Below, in pieces: positions 1-7,400 of a stretch of DNA of 13,156 nucleotides (position 1 is its first letter; the number at the start of each line of letters is the position of its first letter). The stretch spans positions 1 through 13,156 of the forward strand of contig DAFJ01000004.1 of NCBI GenBank assembly GCA_002497905.1, written 5' to 3'. Under the pieces are notes generated by a model. The model had not been told where the DNA came from, ran no database searches, and was given only the letters and a program-made list of their open reading frames with translations. Made by a program: the position numbers and the translations under genes. The DNA comes from Euryarchaeota archaeon UBA251. Lineage in GTDB: Archaea > Thermoplasmatota > Poseidoniia > Poseidoniales > Thalassarchaeaceae.

Positions 1-1
1 C

Positions 2-661
2 TCTAAAGTTATTCAACTTTTGTCAAATTCAACAGTTGGCCAAATGCTGGCAAAAGAAGATTTTAATTATCGATATAAATCTGGCACTCCTATTTCTCTC
101 CATGAATTTCTATATCCCCTTTTGCAAGGATACGATTCAGTCGCAGTGAATTCCGATTTAGAACTTGGAGGAACTGATCAAAAATTTAATATTGCCATGG
201 GAAGAGATTTACAAAAATCTTTTGGACAGAAACCTCAATTTGGGATGTTATTACCAATTTTAGTTGGTTTGGATGGTACTCAAAAAATGAGTAAAAGCTT
301 GAATAATTTTGTTGGTTTAAATGAAGATCCCTTATCAATGTATTCAAAACTAGAGAAAGTTCCAGATAGTTTAGTCTTTAGTTATTTGAATTTACTTACC
401 AATGAAAACTTAGAAGATTTAAGTTCAAATCCAAGAGAGGTTCAGAAATTTATGGCTTTAAAAATAACATCAAACTTTAAAGGAGTTGAAGCAGCAAAAA
501 AAGCTCAATGTAATTCTGAAAAGTTAGTTTTAGGTAGTCAAGACTTTCTCGAAGAAATTCCAGAAGGTTCAATTGCTAAAGTAAATTTTCCGGCTAAAGC
601 ATTTTATTTATTTAGTATGATGGATTTGTGTTCAAGTAGTAGTGAGGCTAGGAGACAAATT
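2..661 (+). CDS. tyrS: Tyrosyl-tRNA synthetase, 3' fragment (5' end outside window, 3' end lost at chimeric join)
   Basis: This is the middle and C-terminal part of a class I tyrosyl-tRNA synthetase, which charges tRNA-Tyr with tyrosine. The frame is open from base 2, so the TTG at 20 is internal and not a start. Visible landmarks are the tyrosine-pocket region with the LGGTDQKFN motif (about 167-193) and the KMSKS adenylation loop at 284-298. KMSKS places it with the TyrZ/cyanobacterial type and not the KFGKT type of E. coli. The S4 RNA-binding domain begins near the end (SSSEARRQI, about 635-661) and then loses all similarity. The frame continues to a stop at 713-715, but that tail is antisense to meaB. 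The DNA is far richer in A+T than everything downstream and resembles high-light Prochlorococcus. The family call is firm; the source organism is an inference. Confidence 0.9.
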
Positions 662-670
662 CTCAATCGC
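653..670. other. Probable chimeric breakpoint between two genomes
   Basis: Within this short stretch, the tyrS frame on the plus strand stops making sense in the middle of its S4 domain. The meaB frame on the minus strand likewise stops making sense just after its G-domain, so two genes are cut at the same point. Base composition changes abruptly from A+T-rich to balanced here. No insertion-sequence ends, tRNA gene or direct repeat are visible at the site. Both frames remain open by chance for some codons beyond it. The exact base cannot be fixed because a few bases around AATTCTC could belong to either side. An assembly or cloning chimera is more likely than a natural recombination event. 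Confidence 0.75.
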
Positions 671-1408
671 CTCAACCAACTCGACAACACCGGTGCGGTT
701 GAGAGCGCTGACTAGAAGGATGGGCACTGTTGATCCTCGGCCGAATTCGAGACCACTGCGCAAATCCGAGGCAGCCTGTTCGGCACCAGGTAGGTCCGCC
801 TTGTTCACCACCACGATGTCAGCCATCTCAAGAATTCCTGCCTTCTCTGCTTGGACAATGTCTCCACGTTCGGGCCCTTCTACAAGTAAAACATGATCAG
901 CAATCGAAACAATCCCAAGTTCTGTTTGGCCAACCCCTGCGGTCTCGATAAGAATAGAGTCGTGACCAGCATGTGCCAATGCATCCGCCATAGCACTCAA
1001 ACGAAACGGTAGGGAACCTACTGCATCTCTAGTCGCAACACTACGTACGTAGATTCGCTCATCCGCACCACTCTCTTCCATACGCATACGATCACCAAGC
1101 AAGGACCCACCAGAAACTGGTGAAGAGGGATCGATACATAGGACTGCAACTCGGCACCCCCTATCAGAAAGAGCTGATGCTAGACGATCTGTTAGGACTG
1201 ATTTTCCAGCACCAGGAGGTCCAGTAATCCCAAGAGAACGCGAATTAGGGGGATTTCGTACAGCGTCAATGGCCAATGGATCCCCCGATTGAATCAAAGA
1301 GAGGAGACGTGCAAGGGATCTTCGAGACCCATCCTTAGCCTCAGCGAGCAAAGAAATAGCATCTAGATGATCAACTGTGACGCCAATCACCGCCCTCTCC
1401 AACCCCAC
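662..1408 (-). CDS. meaB: MeaB/ArgK-type GTPase, C-terminus truncated at the join
   Basis: MeaB is a G3E-family GTPase chaperone that gates adenosylcobalamin loading and protects methylmalonyl-CoA mutase from inactivation. Visible motifs are the Walker A loop GPPGAGKS (residues 63-70), the family signature DPSSPVSGGSLLGD (93-106), the switch II region ETAGVGQTE (155-163), and the guanine-specificity motif NKAD (202-205). A G5-like VSAL follows near 233. About 249 residues look genuine, whereas the family is usually about 310-330, so the C-terminal dimerisation arm is missing. The nominal stop at 632 lies in the foreign tyrS DNA. The GTG start at 1408 overlaps the upstream mutase gene by 38 bp, indicating co-translation. 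A slightly later start is possible because the N-terminus is variable in this family. Confidence 0.92.
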
Positions 1409-1817
1409 ATGGCGAGCCTTTTGCGCGACGCTCCACTACCTCGTCAAGGAATGAGAGAATCTCTTCAGTCGGAGTCCCTGGACCGAAAATACCACGTATA
1501 CCTGCCTCATACAATGTTGGACGATCTGCTTGTGGAATTATGCCCCCACCAAAGACGACGACATCCCCCAAACCGGCTTCATTCAGTAGTGTGCATACAC
1601 GTGGAAACAAGAAGGCATGTGCTCCTGAAAGGGAGGATAAACCGACAATACTTGCATCTTCATCCTCGGCAATCCGTACAATCTCCTCAGGAGTCCTACG
1701 AAGTCCAGTGTAAATCACCTCGTGACCCGCATCTCGGAGTGCACGTGCAACGACCTTGGCGCCACGATCATGTCCATCGAGCCCCGGTTTTGCCACCACG
1801 ATGCGTAGGCGGGCCAT
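1371..1817 (-). CDS. Methylmalonyl-CoA mutase small subunit (B12-binding domain)
   Basis: This 148-residue protein is the cobalamin-binding half of methylmalonyl-CoA mutase, encoded as a separate subunit as in many archaea. The mutase rearranges (R)-methylmalonyl-CoA to succinyl-CoA using adenosylcobalamin. The DxHxxG motif DGHDRG lies at residues 14-19, and His16 would be the lower axial cobalt ligand. The SxL segment GLSSLSG is at 59-65 and the GGG turn at 90-92. The ATG at 1817 gives the N-terminus MARLRIVVAKPG, usual for this subunit. The frame is open upstream to 2012, but that part is antisense to the carboxyltransferase gene. The C-terminal tail (residues ~136-148) overlaps the meaB start. 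The large catalytic subunit is not in the window. Confidence 0.92.
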   Translation of the reverse strand: MARLRIVVAKPGLDGHDRGAKVVARALRDAGHEVIYTGLRRTPEEIVRIAEDEDASIVGLSSLSGAHAFLFPRVCTLLNEAGLGDVVVFGGGIIPQADRPTLYEAGIRGIFGPGTPTEEILSFLDEVVERRAKGSPCGVGEGGDWRHS

Positions 1818-1887
1818 GTAGTGGGACTCATCCGCCTCGTCTTGAACCAACCGACGGAATTGAATGGCTCCATGAAGGGTATGAATT
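1818..1887. promoter_or_regulatory. Divergent intergenic spacer with likely promoters for mutase/meaB and the carboxylase operon
   Basis: Seventy bases separate two divergent starts. On the minus strand, an A/T-rich element around 1880-1890 (CATAATTCATA) sits about 65-75 bases from the mutase start. No clear TATA box is seen for the plus strand. A possible Shine-Dalgarno GAAGGG at 1874-1879 lies 8 bases before the ATG at 1888. The arrangement would allow coordinated control of the methylmalonyl-CoA genes. I see no convincing operator palindrome. Confidence 0.35.
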
Positions 1888-3465
1888 ATGGACAGGTTGC
1901 ACGAACAGGAGGGCATGGAGACGACAGAAGAGCGGCTCCAAGACCTCCGCAAGAGGAAAACGCAAGCACAGATGGGCGGAGGGCAGACGAGGATTGATGC
2001 CCAACACAACAAGGGGAAAATGACTGCTCGTGAGCGATTAGAAGCCTTTCTCGATGAAGGAACATTTCAGGAAATTGATGCATTAGTTGAACACCGATGC
2101 AACGATTTCGGTATGGACAGGAATGTAATTCCAGGCGATGGTGTAGTATGTGGATATGGTACCGTAGAAGGACGGACCGTTTACTGCTATGCTCAGGATT
2201 TCACTGTCTATGGTGGTAGCCTTGGAGAGATGCACGGACTCAAAATCTGCAAACTTCTCGATATGGCGCTAAAAACCGGTGCACCTGTTGTTGGAATGAA
2301 CGATAGTGGAGGAGCCCGGATTCAAGAGGGAGTTGCCTCATTGGGTTCCTATGCAGAGATATTCTTCCGAAACGTGCGGGCAAGTGGCATAATACCTCAA
2401 ATCTCGATTATCATGGGCCCATGTGCAGGAGGAGCGGTATACAGTCCTGCGATTACCGACTTCGTTGTGATGGTAGACCAGACTGCTCACATGTTCATTA
2501 CCGGTCCTGAGGTGATTAAGACCGTCACAAATGAAGAAGTGAGTTTCGAGGAGTTAGGTGGAGCAAACACTCATGCCTCCAGATCAGGAGTAACACATTT
2601 CACAGCACAAAGTGACGAGGAGGCACTCGAACTAGTTCGAGATTTGCTTGGACATCTTCCTTCCAATAATCTGGAGAGAACCCCCTCACGAAGTACTGGG
2701 AAACCTTCGGTGGATGAGAAGACGTTGCAAGATCTTGTACCCTCAGACCCATTGAAACCCTATGATGTGATGACTGCTATCGAAGGAATCGTGGATTATG
2801 GAGCGTTTCTAGAGGTCCAGGCCGATTTTGCTCAGAACATTGTCTGTGGGTTCGCCCGAATGGGAGGAAACTCGGTAGGTATTGTGGCAAACCAACCAAA
2901 GATTCTCGCAGGATGCCTCGATATCGATGCATCCGTGAAAGCCGCAAGATTCGTTCGATTCTGTGACGCATTTAACATCCCTCTCGTAACGCTCGTCGAC
3001 GTCCCAGGATTTCTTCCAGGAGCAAGCCAGGAATGGGGGGGAATCATTCGCCACGGAGCGAAACTCCTCTATGCCTACGCCGAAGCAACGGTACCTAAGC
3101 TTACTGTGATTCTCCGAAAGGCCTACGGTGGCGCGTACGATGTGATGTCATCGAAACATATCCGGGGCGACTACAATATTGCTTGGCCTACTGCCCAACT
3201 CGCAGTAATGGGTGCAGACGGTGCAGTACAAATCATCCATCGTCGCCGGATCAAGAATGCTGCGAACCCTGAACAGGAACGTGCTCGCCTCGTTGAGGAC
3301 TACACGGAATCTTTCGCAACACCATACAAAGCCGCTTCCTTAGGTTACCTCGATGATGTAATCGACCCCTCTGAAACACGTGACCGGTTAATTCGAGCAC
3401 TCGGACACCTGATGGATAAAGAGGAAACTCGCCCGGCGAGGAAGCATGGAAACATCCCCCTGTGA
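1888..3465 (+). CDS. pccB: Acyl-CoA (propionyl-CoA) carboxylase carboxyltransferase subunit
   Basis: This 525-residue carboxyltransferase moves a carboxyl group from carboxybiotin to an acyl-CoA, probably propionyl-CoA to methylmalonyl-CoA. Two crotonase-like halves are present. The N-half carries GGARIQEG (141-148) and the oxyanion-hole loop GPCAGGAVYSPA (177-188). The C-half carries YGGAYDVMSSKH (413-424) and the acyl-CoA-side segment that follows. Asp418 within GGAYDVM aligns with the residue (Asp422 in Streptomyces PccB) known to favour propionyl-CoA over acetyl-CoA, so a propionyl-CoA role is preferred. Length is normal for the family. The ATG at 1888 has GAAGGG at good spacing. An ATG at 1915 is possible, but its AGGAGG is only 2 bases away. 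A decarboxylase role (MmdA) is less likely because no membrane subunit is nearby. Confidence 0.93.
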   Translation: MDRLHEQEGMETTEERLQDLRKRKTQAQMGGGQTRIDAQHNKGKMTARERLEAFLDEGTFQEIDALVEHRCNDFGMDRNVIPGDGVVCGYGTVEGRTVYCYAQDFTVYGGSLGEMHGLKICKLLDMALKTGAPVVGMNDSGGARIQEGVASLGSYAEIFFRNVRASGIIPQISIIMGPCAGGAVYSPAITDFVVMVDQTAHMFITGPEVIKTVTNEEVSFEELGGANTHASRSGVTHFTAQSDEEALELVRDLLGHLPSNNLERTPSRSTGKPSVDEKTLQDLVPSDPLKPYDVMTAIEGIVDYGAFLEVQADFAQNIVCGFARMGGNSVGIVANQPKILAGCLDIDASVKAARFVRFCDAFNIPLVTLVDVPGFLPGASQEWGGIIRHGAKLLYAYAEATVPKLTVILRKAYGGAYDVMSSKHIRGDYNIAWPTAQLAVMGADGAVQIIHRRRIKNAANPEQERARLVEDYTESFATPYKAASLGYLDDVIDPSETRDRLIRALGHLMDKEETRPARKHGNIPL

Positions 3466-3474
3466 GGCATCTAA

Positions 3475-3732
3475 ATGGACTCTGAGCCGACATTCACGGA
3501 ACGGATTGGTAGAATTCTACGTGAATCACGGGATGCTGAGTTGGTTAATGACGATACGAAGATGCGTCTGGCTGTAGCCATAGCCATCCGTTTGCATACG
3601 CATAATGTCTCGGATAATCGGGCTAATGCAGGTCGCATGCCAGGCCCTGCTTATGCTCGCGACCACCGTAACAACCGCTTCGGGCGACCATCCTTACTGA
3701 ATAATCGGAGTAGCCGGAGCACTTGGAGGTGA
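3475..3732 (+). CDS. Small protein between pccB and BCCP, possible PccX-like carboxylase subunit
   Basis: This 85-residue hydrophilic protein has no transmembrane segment. The N-terminal half (about 6-45) looks helical, including KMRLAVAIAIRLHTH near 29-43. The C-terminal half is rich in Arg/Asn and ends in SSRSTWR. The gene starts 9 bases after the pccB stop, with GAGG at 3464-3467 overlapping that stop, and its own stop lies inside the Shine-Dalgarno of the next gene, so it is embedded in the operon. Haloarchaeal propionyl-CoA carboxylase has a small third subunit, PccX. Bacterial OadG/MmdD proteins carry a comparable helical and SPW-type tail after a membrane anchor. Position, size and the helix-plus-Trp tail fit such a linker subunit, but similarity is too weak to assign it. 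The reading frame itself is well supported by context. Confidence 0.75.
   Translation: MDSEPTFTERIGRILRESRDAELVNDDTKMRLAVAIAIRLHTHNVSDNRANAGRMPGPAYARDHRNNRFGRPSLLNNRSSRSTWR
3725..3732 (+). promoter_or_regulatory. Shine-Dalgarno overlapping the upstream stop codon; fixes the BCCP start
   Basis: GGAGGTGA ends with the TGA stop of the 85-residue gene and lies 5 bases before the ATG at 3738. This identifies 3738, and not the in-frame TTG at 3723, as the carrier-protein start. It suggests translational coupling between the two genes. Confidence 0.8.
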
Positions 3733-3737
3733 ATCGA

Positions 3738-4157
3738 ATGGCGACCTATGAAATTGATATCGATGGAGAGATTTTCTCTGTCGAGATCGAGGATGGAGAG
3801 GACGGGATACTGAACGCTTCAGTTGGCGGAGTAACCTACCAGGTCACCCTTCCAGAGGGTGCTGAAGTAGCCGCCCCTAGACGGCGTAATGCTGGCGGCA
3901 AAAGTAGAGGTAAATCTGGCACGGTTTCGACGAGCATCCCTGGAAAGATTGTCACTCTAGAAGTATCTCCAGGCGACGCAGTCACTGAAGGACAGGTTAT
4001 TCTAATCCTTGAGGCAATGAAGATGCAAAACGAAGTCACTGCCCCAGTAACAGGGATTGTAAGTGCAGTGAATTGTGCAGAGGGGGACAATGTCGAAGCA
4101 AACATGGCATTGGTAGTCATCGAACCAGAGGCAACAGAAGAAACGGTTTCAGAATGA
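3738..4157 (+). CDS. Biotin carboxyl carrier protein of the acyl-CoA carboxylase
   Basis: This 139-residue biotinyl protein carries carboxybiotin between the biotin carboxylase and the carboxyltransferase. An N-terminal beta-rich segment (about 1-45) resembles the region preceding the linker in MmdC/BCCP proteins. A short basic Gly/Lys/Arg linker follows (about 48-60). The biotinyl domain (about 63-130) contains EAMKMQN, with Lys95 as the biotinylated residue, and the mirrored loop around SAVNCAEGD. The C-terminus is acidic. It is the third gene of the pccB operon and its start overlaps the preceding gene's stop region. Haloarchaeal and many bacterial enzymes fuse this domain to the biotin carboxylase. 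Here it is free-standing, so the biotin carboxylase must be encoded elsewhere. Confidence 0.93.
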   Translation: MATYEIDIDGEIFSVEIEDGEDGILNASVGGVTYQVTLPEGAEVAAPRRRNAGGKSRGKSGTVSTSIPGKIVTLEVSPGDAVTEGQVILILEAMKMQNEVTAPVTGIVSAVNCAEGDNVEANMALVVIEPEATEETVSE

Positions 4158-4203
4158 AACTACAAGCAATCATTGAAGTGATGTGAGGTAGAGAGGATAA
4201 CGA

Positions 4204-4434
4204 ATGCCGAACTGCGACCACCCAGGATGCACCGAGGATGGTGAGGTCATCTCACGCCTTTCTCCAGAGGGTTTTCTCGTAGCAACCGGCAAGAAAGCAT
4301 ACTCTTTCAGAGAGGCCTATCGACGGTTTCACTATTGTATGAAGCACCACGATGACCTCATGACCAATGTCTGGTCAAGGGTCAGGACTCCAGACGATAA
4401 GTCCGACGATCATCCTGCTCCCACTATGGTTTGA
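4204..4434 (+). CDS. Hypothetical small protein with putative Cys/His zinc site
   Basis: This is a 76-residue protein of unknown function. Cys4 and Cys9 (CDHPGC) near the N-terminus pair with Cys45 and His48/His49 (HYCMKHH) about 35 residues later, which is a plausible single zinc site of C2CH type. The middle has a short strand region followed by a helix (FREAYRRFHYC). The C-terminus is polar and likely disordered. A good Shine-Dalgarno (GAGAGG at 4191-4196) sits 7 bases before the ATG. It follows the carrier-protein gene by 46 bp on the same strand and may be the last gene of the operon. Nothing in the sequence ties it to the carboxylase beyond position. I do not recognise the family. Confidence 0.75.
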   Translation: MPNCDHPGCTEDGEVISRLSPEGFLVATGKKAYSFREAYRRFHYCMKHHDDLMTNVWSRVRTPDDKSDDHPAPTMV

Positions 4435-4449
4435 ATCCAAATTGGGTTC
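4433..4449 (+). repeat. Small inverted repeat just after the 76-residue gene
   Basis: Bases 4433-4439 (GAATCCA) can pair with 4443-4449 (TGGGTTC), including one G-U pair, across a 3-base loop. The stem overlaps the stop codon of the 76-residue gene and lies 9 bases upstream of the TATA-like box of the next gene. No T-run follows, so it is not a classical intrinsic terminator. It could be an operator, an mRNA end hairpin, or chance. Confidence 0.3.
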
Positions 4450-4457
4450 AGAATGAA

Positions 4458-4465
4458 CTATATTT
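4458..4465 (+). promoter_or_regulatory. Archaeal TATA box for the 1301-residue gene, probably leaderless
   Basis: CTATATTT is centred about 24-25 bases before the ATG at 4486. Archaeal transcription usually starts about 25 bases downstream of the TATA box, so the predicted mRNA would begin at or next to the start codon. No Shine-Dalgarno is present before this ATG, in contrast to the operon genes upstream, which supports a leaderless transcript. Confidence 0.55.
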
Positions 4466-4485
4466 CTACAACGTTTCAGTAGTAT

Positions 4486-7400
4486 ATGAATCTGAGATTC
4501 AAGAGCGTAATATTATCCATGCTGATGTTGTTGAGTATGGCTACAACGATTTCACAAATCGAGAACTCACATGAAGAATCAATTGAAGATTTACCAGATT
4601 ATCAAATCCCAGATTCAACTGCTTCAAGGGCTGCTTCCGACTGGGAATGGAGCACTTCATTTGGTTCCACTGAGAGTGATGATGGATGGGGCATCGTTGT
4701 TGATCAAGACTATACCAGTTATGTCACGGGCCAATTCAGAGGGACTGTAAATTTCGGAAGTTGTAGTACCTGTACTCAAACAAGCCAAGGGAATTCGGAC
4801 ATTTTCATTGCTAAACTAGACCCTCAGGGAGATTTCCTCTGGGTAAACACTGCCGGTGGGTCTGCTCAAGATGCTCCAATAGGCCATATCACCCAACTGG
4901 CAAATGGCAATCTAGCAATCGCAGGATATGTAGGAGGAGGGGCCGCTCAATTCGATTCCATTCAGCTAAATCCAACGGGAGTTCGGGGGATGTTGATTGC
5001 GACCTTTGATCAAACTGGGAATTGGATTTGGGCCACAGAATACTCCGGAGCACATTCTACATCAGATGTTAGAGCATATGATATCGCATCTGATGATTCA
5101 CATATCTATGTAACTGGTGATTTCGTGAAATCTATGGTTGTGAATGGAGTGACACATAATGCATTCACCACAGGTGTCAGTGCTGGAGCAAAGGACCTCT
5201 TTGTAATGAAATCGGATTATTCAGGGAGTCATGTATGGTCCCAGTTCTCGATTGGAGGAAAGAGTCACGATGGAGGCCGAGGCATTGCTGTGGATTCGAA
5301 CGAAAATGTATACATCGCAGGGTTACACAGTGAGGATGCACCATTCGGCAGTACAACATTGGTCACTAACCCAACGGGTAGTAGTTCTATTTACAACAAA
5401 TATGAGGCGTTGATTGCCAAATTAGATCCCAATGGAAATTGGCTATGGGCAACGTCCCATTATGGCCCCCATGATGACATCGCCAGAGACATCGTTGTCA
5501 CCCAAGATGCATTGGGTGTGGAGAACATTGTAGCGACCATTTGGGCAACCAATGATTTGTCAATTAGTAGTACAAACAACATCATTTCAGGCCCCTTCAA
5601 TAATTTGGCAAATCATATGGTTGTGACTTCCAAATTCAACACGGATGGAGAAATGATGTGGTATGATGTTGTGACTGGATACGACAATAATCCCGCGGAA
5701 TTGACTACTGGTCCATCAGGAGATATATTCGTGTGCGGATATGGTACGAATTTAGGTTCAATGACATCTCATCATTCTGACCAGCAATATGACGACCAAT
5801 GGAATACTCCACTAGATGATTGGGCAGAGGACATGTGGGTTGCAAAATACGAGACTGATGGTCGACTAGATTGGGTTGTCACTTCCGGTGCTGATCCCGC
5901 TGAATCGACCTTGAGAGATTGTGCATTGAATCAAGATAATGTCCCATATCTTGCGGGTGGCTTTGATGGGGATTCGGTTTATTCAACGTCTCACCCCGAT
6001 TCCGATGGAACGCTAAATGCCGGTTTATCACCTGGAGCAGCACATGTTAGAGACGGAATTTTTGGAAAATTAATTGACGATTATGCTACCGTTAATCCAG
6101 AACCTTGTGAACAATTTAACGGAATGCTTGGCCCGGTTTGGGACAATAGTACTACCAACAACCTAGTTGCAGGAGATATCTACGAACATCCAGAGGGCTC
6201 GGGTCTCTATTGGCAAGTGATTAATTCCACTAACTCAAATGCGGACCCAGGAACAAATCCAGATATTTGGAGTGAAGCCTGTACATGCTACGAGATATGG
6301 TCTTCAACTAGTAGCCCAGTAGTTTGGGACGTTGTAGGTACATACGATTTGTACGATATTGTAGAATATCCCGCAGGTTCGTATCAATTGTGGCACGCAG
6401 TAGACAATGTTCCGGCGAATGAAATTCCTGATGACCCAAATAATTGGCGATTTTGGCAGGCTTGCGAAGGAACGGAATGCGCTCAATTTAATGGTATATT
6501 AGGCCCAGTTTGGAATTCTTCAACATCTAATTTTGTAAATCCTGGAGACATATACGAATTCCCGGCTAATTCAGGAATATTTTGGATCGTCAACCCGATT
6601 CACACTCCAGGTTTTACGGCGGCTGATCCCGGGACTAATCCAGACATATGGAGTCTCGACTGCAATTGTACTGAAATTTGGAATTTTAATGGTCAACCAA
6701 CATGGGATTCTACCCAAGTATATTCACAATTCGAAATCATAGAAAGTCCCACAGGTTCGGGAGATCTATGGAGTCCGAATGTTGCAAATGTTCTAGGTGG
6801 AATGAGTCCCGAATTTAGTATGGATTGGGATGGTTGTGGAGATCCATTGACTCCATGTGAAGAAGCAGCTTCTTTGAACAATAATTGGCCAATATGGACT
6901 GTCTCAGGACCCCCATACGATGTGGGAGATGTTGTATCATACGGCAATGAATTCTATATTTCAATAAGGCTACAAAATACAATTGAACCCGGCCCACTTG
7001 GTGTTCAAGCATTAGCATGGATCGAATGTACTTGTGATGATATCAAGTCCCAATTACCTGATTATCAAAGTGCGAATTCATACTCTGAATTCGATGGAGT
7101 CGTATACAACAACGAAGTATACTGGGCAATTTCGTCAGTTCCTGCAGGGGCATCTCCGGGCCCTAATCAATATTGGCGAACATGCGATTGGTGTGATTCA
7201 TCGAATAATAATTTAGAAGGAGAATGGGACATAAATACAGCATTTTCAGCCAACTATATGATTGGTGATTTGGTTACACAAAATGGAGTGATTTGGGTAT
7301 CTATCATGAATCATAACCCCACAGTTCCTAGCGGAGGAGTGGTAGTTTCTACCCCTCCCGGTCCCATCATATTCACAATTATGTGGGACGTTGGATGGGT

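Noticed and set aside
20..22. TTG as the start of the tyrosyl-tRNA synthetase
   Set aside because: The frame is open upstream to base 2 and reads conserved synthetase sequence through this codon.
632..661. The C-terminal extension of meaB to a stop at 632
   Set aside because: These residues are antisense to the tyrS S4 domain and belong to the foreign side of the join.
1367..2023. A 218-codon plus-strand open frame antisense to the mutase subunit
   Set aside because: It lies opposite a gene with all its family motifs, its translation is rich in His/Pro/Arg and resembles nothing, and it overlaps the real carboxyltransferase start.
1888..4157. Methylmalonyl-CoA decarboxylase sodium pump as the operon's function
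   Set aside because: No membrane beta subunit is present and the small protein has no transmembrane anchor, so a carboxylase fits better.
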